Assembly (NCBI GenBank): GCA_014621425.1
Contig: JAANBB010000256.1
Span: 1 to 57,172 of the forward strand
Origin: Cylindrodendrum hubeiense
Lineage: Eukaryota; Ascomycota; Sordariomycetes; Hypocreales; Nectriaceae
DNA: 57,172 nucleotides
Direction: 5' to 3'
Position 1 is the first letter of the stretch. Every line of letters begins with the position of its first letter. Below are positions 44,633 to 55,398 of the stretch, one piece after another. A program made the translations under genes and the position numbers. The notes beneath the pieces are model-generated. The model saw nothing but the letters and a program-made list of their open reading frames with translations. It was not told where the DNA came from and did no database searches.

Positions 44633-46097
44633 CTACATTGCCTTGGCGGGGAACAGCTTCGACGGCGATCGCAAGCAGTCAAGGTTCCTCACAAGCTGCA
44701 GTTCGGCCGCCTTGCTCCTCACCAGATGCACCTTCTTGTCATCGGTTCTCTCCTCTGGTGCCATGTCATCAGTGGTACGGTCGACGACCTTGCGCATGCC
44801 ATCGGACGTCTTGGAAAGCACCTCGTGCATGCTGGCGATGACCTTCTCGGCAGCCTGGGCGAGGGGGAGTTCGGCGGCAGGGACGTTGTCTTCGCTGAGC
44901 CAGCTGGGGGTGAACCGCAGCTGCTCGTTTGCATGGTGGACGGCCTGGCGCATGCGGATGACCATGAGGGCGGCGAACATGTCGCCGGTGCCGCTGAAGT
45001 AGCAGTCAATAGAAGGGAAGACGATCTTGAAGAGGCGGGCCTTGCCCGTCGACGTCATACTCGATCCGACAACAGAGAGGTGCGAGGCCGGAATGTCGGG
45101 GGAGTCAAGGTTGACCGAGGTGATGACGATGTGGGGGACCTTGAACTTGTCGTGCATGAGCTGGATGGCATTGGTTAGGCTATCCATGTCGACAATCTTG
45201 GACTCGGAGAGTAGTCTTGAAGCGGATAGATGTCAGCGCACGCGGCGACAGTGAGCGTGGGAGGGCATTGGGAGGACAATGGGAGGGCAATGGGAGAGCA
45301 ATGGGAGAGCAATTGGAAGTTGGTGGACATACTCGGCCTCGAACTGATTGGGCAGGATAAGATCCGCATGGTGGATGAGAGACCTGTAGGCCGGGACGAC
45401 GTCTTCGGCGACGTAGAGCCTCCCGTTGTCACCCATGACAGGATCGAGAACCCAGAAGAACTTGCCCGGGATATTCTTCGACTTCTCCTGAAGCTCGCGG
45501 CCGATGGCACCTACGGCATTGACGGCCTCGGCGCCGGGGATGTATCCGGAGAGCAGCATGTCAAAGTCATCGAGATATGACTGCTTCAGGCCGTCGTACA
45601 GGTCCTGGATCTCCTGGGCCGAGACCTTTGTTCCTTTCCACTGCCTGTAGCCGGTGTGGTTGCCTTGGATGGGGTTTACGCGTTAGATTTCCCTTGGCTC
45701 TGTGTGTTCCGACTGCGTTCCGACTGCGTTCCGACGCTCTTGATGGCGTGGGCCATGGATGAGGGACTGAGGGACTCACTGAACTGCACTGTATTGAGGG
45801 CTGCGACATCGCATCCTAGAGATTGCAGCACGAAGACGGCAATCTTGTTCCCCACGTACCTGAGCGCATCCCGAGTCAGTATAAAATACGGATATGCTTT
45901 CCTTGTCAGGCAGGCAGGCAGGCAGGCAGGCGGATGCGAGGTTGAAGTTGAAGGCACATCTTACCCAGAGACAACCTGGAAGTGAGCGCACAGCGTCAGT
46001 CAAGGTCATTGGTTTTGGATGGGAGTCATGATTGCAGTCATACATGGCTCGCGACGGCGAGAACCCGCGTGTCGGGCACAGGGAGGGAATCGGACAT
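44633..46097 (-). CDS. BUD16: Pyridoxal kinase
   Basis: Five exons: 46097-46044, 45975-45965, 45859-45780, 45663-45333 and 45215-44633, 352 aa; introns 68, 105, 116 and 117 bp. Exon 2 is an 11-nt micro-exon that restores VASHVVSGYVGNKIAVF. Family motifs are present: SHVVSGYVGNK at the substrate loop, NTVQFSNHTGY, DMLLSGYIPGAEAV, WVLDPVMGDNG and LILPNQFEAELLS. Late comes CYFSGTGDMFAAL, the GTGD nucleotide-binding loop with the catalytic Asp. It phosphorylates pyridoxal, pyridoxine and pyridoxamine to make PLP precursors in the cytosol. Three introns carry different tandem repeats. The start at 46097 is the only ATG that connects to the conserved N-terminus. Confidence 0.93.
45259..45313. repeat. 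11-bp tandem repeat in intron 4 of pyridoxal kinase
   Basis: Five copies of GGGAGRGCAAT with small changes, wholly inside the intron 45332-45216. Confidence 0.85.
45707..45735. repeat. 11-bp tandem repeat in intron 3 of pyridoxal kinase
   Basis: Two perfect copies of TTCCGACTGCG and a partial third inside the intron 45779-45664. Confidence 0.85.
45907..45930. repeat. (CAGG)6 microsatellite in intron 2 of pyridoxal kinase
   Basis: Six perfect CAGG units inside the intron 45964-45860. Confidence 0.95.
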
Positions 46098-47314
46098 GGA
46101 AGCCGAGTAGGGCAACTTGCGGCAGCCGAGTTTGTGAGGGAGCGCCTCTTGGCGGGCGAGGACGGGGTTGGTTGGCTGGGTTTGCGCGGATGCAACGGAC
46201 GGGGATGTGACGAAGGCACTTGACGGAAGGTTCTGTACCTATTGGGGCACGGAGGACTCCGTAGGTAGATACTTAGGTAGGTAAGGTAGGTAGATAACAC
46301 CGGAGGATAACGACAGAGTCTGCTACGGTATCAAAGTTGCCGGTTGGTGCGTCACTGCCAGAACAAGAGCCTTTGACAAGCCACGGGAAATCGAGGTAGA
46401 GAGTGATCGAGAAAAGATGCGGGTGAAATGCACAACGACGTCGCCCTCTGAGATGACTGGCGTTTGAGTCAACCGACCATGGCTTGCTAGCGACGGGTGT
46501 TCCCCGCCAAAGATCCGATGCGATGCGTTTTGCCCCGCACCCCGAGCCCTCTTTTTGTTTCTCTCTCCAACACCCGTTTTTGGTGGTTGGTGGTTACGAT
46601 TTGACGTCAAAAGCCTGCGTCCGCTTCCAATTGGTCGCCAAAATGATGGCAGACGTCACCGCTGACTGTGAGGACTTTACTGTGAGGACTTTACTGCGAC
46701 CAAAATACACAGGGGATACACGGGGAATACACGGGGAAATGCTAACATGGCCCAAGACACCATGTCATGCTTATCCCTTCATGAGTCTTATTTGTGCTGT
46801 ATTGCTCACGCCGCCCAGGCCATAGATAACCCGCAGCTAAATACAACTCAAATAGCTCAGCTGCGCCGTGCTCCACATCCAAGCGAGACACGCCCTTTGC
46901 GGAGCAGCCAAGTGGACACCGCGTGACTGGCATAGTGCCATACCAGGCAGGTCATGGGATCAATGGGATCAATGGGACCAAGATAAAAGATAGGGAGAAA
47001 CATGTCGGCTTGTATGCCGTTGTAGTGTTGGGCAACCAAAACAAAGGCTTTGAAATCATTATCGTGTCAGGGCAGCTGACCGCGAGCTAGCCCACAGCAA
47101 GCCATCATACAACCATGGCTCATACTTGCTCTAGTAACAGATATCCTTCTGAAGACCCCTCCTCTCCTCCCCCTCCCCTTCCCCCCGTAAAGAAACCCCC
47201 CGGTATTCATCTTGTCGGCAGAGTCCCCTCCGCGCCAAAGCAAGATTACCACGTCCTCGCAACGCCGGCTGATAGTAGGTAGGATGGTGTCGTTTTCATG
47301 TTCCAGGTGAATAT
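46098..47314. other. Intergenic between pyridoxal kinase and PCNA
   Basis: 5' flank of the pyridoxal kinase and 3' flank of PCNA. It holds TAGG-type repeats (46261-46295) and a 14-bp tandem duplication (46667-46694). No gene is recognised. Confidence 0.65.
46667..46694. repeat. 14-bp tandem duplication
   Basis: Two exact copies of TGTGAGGACTTTAC. Confidence 0.9.
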
Positions 47315-48244
47315 TTACTCGTCATCACCAATCTGGATTCGCATGTTAGCACAATGATATGGTAGTGGAACTGGATGGGACGGGGTCGCCATACCTTTGG
47401 CGCGAGGTAGAAGCGCAGGTAGCTGCTGCCAGCAAGCGTGTACTCGACCAGGAGCGGCACCTCGTTGGAGAGACAGATCTTGACCTGGGTCGACAGGGCA
47501 GCAGCCTTGCAGAAGTTGCCCAGGTATTTGAGGGAGAAGGTCAGGGACACGGGCTCCGTCAGCTCAATATCGACGTTGAGCTCAGGCTTGTCGAGGTCGG
47601 TGTGGCTTCGTAGCGTCACGGAGCCGTTGCCGATGTCGCCGTTGGACGAGAACTTGACACCATCCTTGGACGCCTCGATATTGACTGCAACGGGGAAACT
47701 CGGAATGTTAGCATTGCTGAGCTTTTGGCAGAAGAAACGAAAAGGACAAGTAATGCCAAAGGGGGGACTGACCGGATTCTGACATGGCAGTCAAGTCGGC
47801 GACAATGCGTCGGAACTCGACTGAGGGCATGGCGATAGTGGCAGCATACTCGGTGTCCGGGATACCGAGGTGCTCCTGGTCGATATCCATGAGCTTGAGG
47901 TCATACTCGCTGATACGGTCGTTCGCGCTGCTCTCAAAGACGAGGTTGAGGACGTCGGGGCCATCCTCGGCCTTGACGGTGAGGATGTCCTCGTTCTGGG
48001 CGGCGCGTAGGACCTTGGTCAGGGAGGTCAGGTTGACTCCCAGGGAGATGTTGCGGTCGCAGCGGAAGGGGGAGAAGGCCTCGGCCTTGAGCATCATGGA
48101 CACAAGCGCGACATGGGAGTTATCCATAGCCTGCAGGGCGATGCCAGTATCGTTGCAGTCGAAGTTGCAATCCTGGACGAGATCCTTGATGGCATCGACG
48201 ACCTTCTTCAGGAGGGCGGCCTGCTCGAGTCGTGCCTCCAACAT
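47315..48244 (-). CDS. POL30: PCNA, DNA polymerase sliding clamp
   Basis: Three exons: 48244-47773, 47684-47395 and 47332-47315, 259 aa, the usual PCNA length. Introns are 88 and 62 bp; the first has the less common donor GTCAGT. The sequence is a classic [27 protein letters not shown], the Cys/Asp-rich [43 protein letters not shown], the interdomain loop [13 protein letters not shown], and the C-terminal LAPKIGDDE, whose last eleven bases of coding plus the stop form a tiny exon. The homotrimer encircles DNA and tethers polymerases, Fen1 and ligase in the nucleus. An ACGCGT element is 342 bp upstream. Start is the conserved Met-Leu-Glu. Confidence 0.98.
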
Positions 48245-49328
48245 GTCTGCGTTTGCGTAATGTTAGCTGGCTGAATCTGGTGAGTCTGGCGGTGCGGGAA
48301 GCTGCGTGAGCTGCCTGGGCAGAAAAAAAAAGGCGGGGACGGCGAGGGCTCACTGACTGACTGGCTGGGGATTGTGAGTTGTTGGGTGGATGGAAAGAGG
48401 GAGACGGAGAGAGTCGGGTCGAGGATGATTGAGTGTCGAAAGAAAGGGTCGTTGGGGAGAGAGCAAGAAGGAGAAAAGTGGTTGCGAGAAGGGATGGTTG
48501 GCGGGTGCAAGATTGCTTGAGGGCTGAAGCCAACCACGGCACGCAAGCACTTAACACGCGGGCCGCGAACAGTGGTGGGGATAAGACGCGTCGTGACGCC
48601 AACTCGACGCGGGGCTCAAAGGGCCTAAACCCAATTAATCAAACTCCCAACAGCTTCATGCCACGAGCACAGTTCACACGCGGAGAGGGAGACAGGGCGC
48701 CTTGTTCGGGCAATTTGTTTCTCAATTCATCATCATCATCTTCTCCAGCATTGAATACGCTGCGTTGAAGTATGCCCCAGTTTTGCCTTGACATCCCATG
48801 ATTCGGGCATCTTATCACTACATGGCAGCGAAAATTAAACCAAAAACACCAAGCAGCCAGGAAATCAAGAACAAAGGAAAAGGACAGGCCTAATCGAACA
48901 AAGGAATCAATATCCGCATGTTAGCTGACCTGCTGATTTTGCTTGGATACCCGAGTGCTCGGCTTGGTAGCTCAGCTTCCTGTCTAGGTACCTACGCAAC
49001 GAGGCACCGCAATACCCAAGTGTCAGAGTGCACCTTCAGGGGAAAATCAAAATATCAAACAGAAAGCAATTTAGCCTAACCAACATAATCCCAGATGCCC
49101 ATTGATGCGCCTATTCCGTTCTATATGATAATGTACCGCTTGAAAAAAAATCGTGCATGTCGTCGTGACTTTGCTGAATAAATGCGGTGTGCATGCCCGC
49201 AGATGGGTACATGCCAGCCGGTGCTGGTCGTAATAGTATAAACAAAGCAAATAAAAGTCGGTAAAAATATTGCAGTGTCGATAATAGTGTCAGGGATGCC
49301 GGCAGTGGTGGTCGAGGAGTCGATGGTT
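48245..49328. other. Intergenic between PCNA and vezatin-like gene
   Basis: Left part is the PCNA promoter (ACGCGT at 48586-48591); right part is the 3' flank of the vezatin-like gene. No gene is seen; an ACCTAGG-type motif is at 48984-48994. Confidence 0.65.
48586..48591. promoter_or_regulatory. MCB-like ACGCGT upstream of PCNA
   Basis: ACGCGT with a nearby related GACGCGG (48606-48612) in the PCNA upstream region. PCNA is an MBF target in yeasts (known); use here is inferred. Confidence 0.4.
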
Positions 49329-51442
49329 TTACATGGAAACAATCCGACCAGCCGGGGCACTCGCGCGGGTTCGAGGCCGGAGGTTGATGACCGTCTCTAG
49401 TTCTCGGAGCATGCCCTTAGTTGCGTCGATTTGTTGTCGTGCAATTGCCTTGTGCTCCCGGTCCTCCTTCATCTTGAATATCCTCTCCTCTCTTGTAAGC
49501 ATGCTTCGGGGTCGGGGTCGTGCTACTGCCTCAAACACCTCGGGGGCATCGTGGTCCACCGAACCATTGTACTCAGAACCTGGTGGCGACTCGCCCGTGA
49601 GTGCTTTCAGCGCGTCGATAGCGGTGCCGCTTTCGTCGACAGTGGTGAGCCCGCTCAGGGAGCTGGCCGGGGATATCAGAGTGCTTATGGACGAAAGCCT
49701 CTTTTCGTTTCTATCGATCCCGAGGGCCAAGGCGGCTCGGCCTTCTTCCCAAGCTGCCATAAGGTCCTTCAAGTCCACGCCAATGGATTCGAATTGGGAC
49801 ATGAGGTTGGGCCCTAGTTCCGAAATGTCGTTCGAGTCGTTGAGTGTCCTATCCGACTCCTCCCGCAGGAGTTGAAGCTTGGCTTGCAGCCCCCTAATTC
49901 CGGTAGACAGCGAGTTAAGCTTCCGAAGCTGAGCCCGCCAACGCTCCCTCCCAGGTGTCAGGGCATTCTTTGGGTTTGGTGACGATGGAAATGGGAATGC
50001 TTGACACATGTTAGTATGGGATCGAGGTGCTAGGTCACCTAGAGACACTTACTCTCTTCCTCGCTGAGGATGGTCTGCAGCCTATCATATGCAGTATACG
50101 TCGAGGCATTGATACTGCGAAGAGACTCAACTGCCGTCGTCCATCGAAGCAAGTCATTTGCGTCGCCGCTGGCATCAAGAGCTAATAATGCGCAGAGGAA
50201 CATTTTACGGATGGTGGAAAACCGGGCGGCGAGGATTTTCAGAGTCCTCAGTGACTCCGTGTCCTCAAATTCATCCACATCGAAACCGCGTTGGGCATCA
50301 GATATGTCGAAATCACTAACGTCATAGATGTCATAGTACTTCTCCAAGTCTGTCTGTTCTGCGAACCCATTCACAACAGTGCACACTTGATTGTACGTCT
50401 GGAGGACGCCAGAAAGGGAGTTCTTCAAGGCCCTGCGTAACCGGACGCATTTCCGAGTTTGAGTACGGTCCTCGATCCGGCTGATGGGAGGCAATGGTGC
50501 GCTGCTGCATAATCGTTAGATGTTTGGTTCCACTATCGAATTTGGGGGCTAGGGGACTGACATTCGGTACCCACGGGACACCAATTCCACCTCTTGGATA
50601 AGGGACAGGGCAGCCCCAGAAGCGCTGTCATGACTGTGGGAGTTTTCGATAAATTTCGTGATTTCGGATAGAGACTGCGATCGTCGATATCGCAACCATT
50701 GTCTCCTCATATACACCTGTCCCAACAGAATGCTGGCTGCACAGAGGAGGAGGAGGAAAACAAGTCGTTTCCGCGTGATCCCATTTTCCACGACCCAGCT
50801 CAATATCACTGCAACTGCTAAAGCAGCAAGTACTGACGCAATAATGCCCTCGGTCGACAATAGAGATTGGTCCTCGTCACTCGCGGGCGCCACACCGACG
50901 TCGGCACTGAGTTGGTGCTGTCCTAGCCCAGAATGGCCGCTTAACAACTGGGAGGCGATGATGGTATAGCGGAACTGTTCGAGAAACTTGGCATTGTCGG
51001 CCCGATCGATGCTCGCTGCTACCACGGCCTAGAGGGTGAGCTGGTTAGGGGGCGGCGAACAGAGGACAGGGAATGAAGGACATGGCAGACGCACCGAGTA
51101 TTTTTTCCTAATAGATCGCAACGAGACAGGTTTCGGGACCTCGACGCGGAGGGGGCCCGGGACCTTATTGCGGAATCTCGCCTTAACCAGAGGTCGACCT
51201 GTAGGCGCAAAGGGAGAGGGACTGGGAGGTGGTGAAGGACTGGATCGGCCAGCCGAGGATTCGGGATCGGGAGTCGTCGCACCGGGCGCCCAGTCTAGCT
51301 GCGGCTCATCTCCCCCATCTTGAGCAAAGGTTAGTTGAAGTTCTGTTGCACCGAGGATAGAAGGCGCAAGGGGTTGGGCGGAATGGGACTCACCTCTGAG
51401 GTACTCGGCTAAAGGCGACTCCTCATATACCACGGGCTCCAT
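49329..51442 (-). CDS. Vezatin / Inp2-like membrane protein
   Basis: Five exons: 51442-51394, 51318-51095, 51028-50562, 50504-50053 and 49999-49329, 620 aa; introns 75, 66, 57 and 53 bp. The first is 75 bp, has no stop and keeps frame if retained. Two close membrane helices (IIASVLAALAVAVILSWVV and RLVFLLLLCAASILLGQVY, roughly residues 150-195) follow the motif LEQFRYTIIASQLLSG. A helical myosin-binding region comes next (ISRIEDRTQTRKCVRLRRALKNSLSGV) and then coiled-coil. This is the vezatin-type family; in yeasts the counterpart Inp2 is the peroxisomal receptor for myosin V, moving peroxisomes to the bud. Function in this fungus is inferred. Exon 3 ends at a GTCAGT donor. Confidence 0.75.
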
Positions 51443-52657
51443 CTAACAGCGCTGTGACGTCGGTGAGGATAAGGAGGCACGCAGAGCCATGGAGTGGTGA
51501 GCGGCAAGCGACGTAGCGGAGGGTGGCGGCGCGGGGATCAGGATAGCAGCAACGAGTGATGGGTGTGAAGGGGTCGATTAGGGCGTTGGGAGAGTTGGAG
51601 GTGGCTGTCGACGGTTTAACAGGGCGGTTCAGGAGAGGCGGCGAGGAGAGGCGGCGAGAGGCGGCAAGGACAGGCGGCAAGGACAGGCTGGTGGTTGTCG
51701 ATGTTCCTATTTGGGGAGCTCCACGCCGGCGCGCCCCAGTGACCAAGCTGGGGCAGGCGACCAGGGTTGACAGCCGATAGGCGGAGGCGCAGAGGTTCAG
51801 GTCGGTGATGCGCCGTGCATGGACGGGGTGGCCGGGGGCAGATGAGGGCCGTTGGACGGTTAGATTGCGTACTTGCACTTGGCGGGCGGTCCGGACGGAT
51901 TCTTGAATTGTCCTTTGTCTTCGTCCGCACAGAGACGGGGGTGACGGGGACGAACGGGGGACGAACGGGACGTTGCAGGGGCCCGGATTTCCGCAGAACA
52001 GCAGCAACTTATTAGCCAGGCGCAGGGGCATGCAGGGTGCAGGGGGGCCGCCAAATCGGACGAAGCGGTGGTTGGGTAAACGGAGGTCCGGACAAGACGC
52101 AGAAGCGGTAGCGGCGTGGGCACGCGCATGGGGCACCTGCGCAGTGGTTCAGGTGTTCAGGTGTTGTGGTCAGAAATAGCGTGGGTCGGATTTACGTTCC
52201 CCCGCGGTGCCCGAGCCGAACCCCACCTGCGCAACTGCCCTTGCTGCCCTTGCTGCCCTTGCTGCCCTTGCTGCCCTTGCTGCCCCAGCTCTCGCTACCG
52301 ACCCGCCTTACATAATACAATGCTCAATTGGAGGCGTCCTGGTTGGCTGATGGATCCACAGCCAAAGAGATGCTCTAACCAAACTCCCGCCAGAGCTTGA
52401 ATCTCCAACTGGGACAAGCCAACACCCGCATCCTCGACGCTCCACGACGCTTCCCACCACGGCACCGGCCTCTCCCCGATCTCGAATTGGAGGCACGGCT
52501 CTACCGCGCAGGGGCATGAATCTCTCCGCCACGGTTCATCCCACCACCTCCAGCCTCAGCCTGCCCAATGCCCCCGCGATGCGCGGCACTTCGCTCACGA
52601 GCTGGCTGGTGCCCGGCACCGACAGCCTCGCCAGACAGCATATGGATCACCGACACG
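51443..52657. other. Divergent promoter, vezatin-like / mitochondrial protein genes
   Basis: No gene is seen. A 9-bp tandem repeat is at 52235-52286. Both strands have Arg/Pro/Ser-rich frames typical of GC-rich non-coding DNA. Confidence 0.6.
52235..52286. repeat. 9-bp tandem repeat
   Basis: Five perfect copies of CTGCCCTTG and a partial sixth, within the divergent promoter. Confidence 0.9.
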
Positions 52658-54748
52658 ATGCTGCGTCAAGCCATTGAGCGCTATCGCCGCGCTTCTGCCC
52701 AATCGTGCCGGACTCTGAGCTCCTTCCCAGGGCCCATGGAAAGCCGCCGTCGTATGGGCAAACGCCACATGACCGCCGTCATGTCCGACTCACGTTCCGC
52801 GGCTTCACCTTGGTCCATTGAGCTCCCTCTCCAGCCTGGTGAATGGAAATGGGAGGCCCCAACCGACCCAGGAGACCGGATTCGAGATGGTGACAAGTTC
52901 AGTCTGCGTCGGAACATCGATCGCCTCATTGGATGGCTCGAGAACCCCGACCAAGACACCCCCACCGACATATTAGTCGCTGCAACAGCCGAACCACGCG
53001 CGGTTGAAGCCTCCATGGCTTCGTCTTTCCAGCGATCGCTCACTGAGCTGCACCAGCGCCTTGCTGCCCTCGACCTCGCAAATGCCGACGAAAGGGCAGT
53101 GTGGATAGCTTGCAGGCCATTTTCCGACCACATCCAACACTCAATTCGAGAGAACATGATCACGAGTGAGGATTTGATCATAGCTCTTGATCCTTTCGAT
53201 TCCCAAATCAAGAATCAGCTAGCACGAGAATTGCTGGACGGTATACGCGGCAGAATGGCGACCCAACTCGTCCGAACCATTTATATCTCCCGATCTGATA
53301 AGGAGCACGACCGTTACGCCAATGGATTCTGGAAAGCGTGTGTCAATCTGCTCAGAGAAATGGGAACACATCAGTTCGAGACCTACTTCTACTTTTTCAG
53401 GCTCGCGCAGAGTATTCCGCGCAAGCGCTACAAACGTCTCAGTAAAGTCCTCGTCTTTGACATGATGGCAGCATACGTCGAATTCCAAGCATCTCTACCT
53501 TTTCCGCACAAGCATTCGACTAGCCATAACATAATCCTCAGTGCAGCAATCAAGCACCTCGATCGAGAGAGGCCGCAGTTGATGTGGGAGGCAGTCCTCC
53601 AAATTCTCGGTGAAAAGCACAGCGGTGAGCACCTCACTAGGCTTCAACGTCAGGCAGTTATGACCATGTCATTTAGCCCCTACGTGTCGAGTCGCGAGTG
53701 CTTCGATATGTACCCCTGTGATTGGACCAGCAAGGACGCGTTCCTTTTTACCAAGGGCCGTCTGTGGGCTACCAGGTGTTTTCAGAGGGATTCTGTGCCA
53801 TACTTCATGCACCTAGACGTCGCGAGTCTGGATTGGGCCAGCATGGTGAAGGATATCTGGAGTGCCCCTGAAACGGAAAGGAAGATCCTCCTAAAACACC
53901 TATGCCGGTCGACAATCAAGACCGGGCAGTTCCGGGCAATGGCAGAGCAGCTGATAGAGAAAATGCCATGGAACACGAGGTTATTCCGGGAGATTGCCAT
54001 TGCCAGCGGCAATTACCGAAAGGCCCGGTTGCTCTGGAGGTTGGTCCGCGACAAGTCGGGGATAACGTACATGATCCGATGCTGGGACTGGACGGCATGG
54101 ACTCCATATGTGGAAGCCATGATCAAAGATCCGGACATGAATATCAGGTTCATCTGGCGGGTCCTCGGCCTCAATTGGGGCCAGCCCAACAAGGCTGCCC
54201 CTGGCCGGGCGCTGTGTGGCATTAACAGCCAGACAGAGCTACTTGAGTTGATGGCGCGATGGTTTCTCGAGGCGGACCATCTCAGCGAGCGGCAAACTCT
54301 CCACTGCATAGAGGAGTGCCTTGCTGTATACCAGTCAATCGACAGGACCCTCTCACCGCAGATGATCCTCTGCATGGTTGAGGTGACACTGCGCGATCTG
54401 GAACGGGGAAACCGCGGTCGCGAAGAACGACTGGCGTGGATGGTGCGACTCATCAAGAAGCACATGGGAGATGATGAAGCAGACAAAGTCCTCTTTCAGC
54501 TCCAAGGATGGCGGTGGACTATCGAGAACCGAATCCAACGTCCCGAAAAGCCGACGATCAAGCTGATCGAGGACGAATTGGCGATGCTCGCCAAAGAGGC
54601 TGTCAGTGGGGATCTCAAGGACACACCTTTAGTAATGATTCAAAAACCGGAGGAGATGCCAGAAGACGACCTTTCTGGCCTGGATGAACTTGAAAGCCTG
54701 GAGACCGTCATTCGGGAAATGAGAAAGATGGACGGCAATAGTGCCTAA
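52658..54748 (+). CDS. Helical protein with mitochondrial presequence, unknown function
   Basis: A single exon of 696 aa from the chosen ATG at 52658; the frame is open 30 codons further, to 52568. The start MLRQAIERYRRASAQSC, followed by RTLSSFP, is rich in Arg and hydroxylated residues with one acid, like a mitochondrial targeting sequence, and that decides the start. The rest is alpha-helical throughout, with repeating ~35-residue helix pairs in the second half (for example GNYRKARLLWRLVRDKSGITYMIRC, and LSPQMILCMVEVTLRDLE). This resembles PPR-like or other alpha-solenoid RNA-handling proteins of fungal mitochondria, but I could not place it in a family. The C-terminus is acidic. There are no introns in 2.1 kb, unlike most neighbours. 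Confidence 0.8.
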   Translation: MLRQAIERYRRASAQSCRTLSSFPGPMESRRRMGKRHMTAVMSDSRSAASPWSIELPLQPGEWKWEAPTDPGDRIRDGDKFSLRRNIDRLIGWLENPDQDTPTDILVAATAEPRAVEASMASSFQRSLTELHQRLAALDLANADERAVWIACRPFSDHIQHSIRENMITSEDLIIALDPFDSQIKNQLARELLDGIRGRMATQLVRTIYISRSDKEHDRYANGFWKACVNLLREMGTHQFETYFYFFRLAQSIPRKRYKRLSKVLVFDMMAAYVEFQASLPFPHKHSTSHNIILSAAIKHLDRERPQLMWEAVLQILGEKHSGEHLTRLQRQAVMTMSFSPYVSSRECFDMYPCDWTSKDAFLFTKGRLWATRCFQRDSVPYFMHLDVASLDWASMVKDIWSAPETERKILLKHLCRSTIKTGQFRAMAEQLIEKMPWNTRLFREIAIASGNYRKARLLWRLVRDKSGITYMIRCWDWTAWTPYVEAMIKDPDMNIRFIWRVLGLNWGQPNKAAPGRALCGINSQTELLELMARWFLEADHLSERQTLHCIEECLAVYQSIDRTLSPQMILCMVEVTLRDLERGNRGREERLAWMVRLIKKHMGDDEADKVLFQLQGWRWTIENRIQRPEKPTIKLIEDELAMLAKEAVSGDLKDTPLVMIQKPEEMPEDDLSGLDELESLETVIREMRKMDGNSA

Positions 54749-55398
54749 ATATTAACGTGATGACCTGCGGTAGAACAATCAACGAGAAATCATGAACATG
54801 TCAGGGATATAGACAAAAAGAAGGGACCATATTTGGAGTGTAGAATAAGTAGGCCTGCGATGAATGATGGCCATGGCGCCAGTGTATTAACTAGTATATA
54901 TACAATAACTATACCATGCAGAAGCCACAGCGCAGTTTCACGGCTCCATCCATATTGCAGACATCGACCCAAGTCTGGATAAACTTGCCAAGATTCAACA
55001 ATGTGAAACAGCGCGAAGAGAATGCAAACGTAGGGGTATCGACGAGTCATGTATTCTTTTATAAGACAGGCAGCTAGGCTGGCAGACGAAAGTAATATCG
55101 AACAAATAAGAGTGCGGTATGCCATTACAACATGAATATGGACCAAGCCAAATAACTCCAAAATAACAAGAAGACGCAACGCGGCGTGATAACGTACAAC
55201 AGTAATGAAATCGAAGTCCGACCGTGTAGTAAAAGGAAATTCACATCAGCCAGGATATCATGAACCTTTTGTTCCCTTTCCCAGTAGCCCCAAAAACAAT
55301 AACAAACAAAAAGGAAAACGTCGCTGTAGACCGTATCATATCTAATCAAAACACCCGCCATTATCTTGCACGACCTTTGCTGGTCATGGTCGTGCTTC
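54749..55398. other. Convergent 3' flanks, AT-rich
   Basis: 3' flanks of the mitochondrial-protein and coiled-coil genes. A 129-aa hydrophobic minus-strand frame lies in it but looks like chance (see rejected items). Confidence 0.6.

Noticed and set aside
54790..55179. 129-aa hydrophobic minus-strand frame
   Set aside because: It lies in AT-rich convergent 3' flanks, where Leu/Ile/Val-rich frames arise by chance; it has no intron logic, family motif or promoter.
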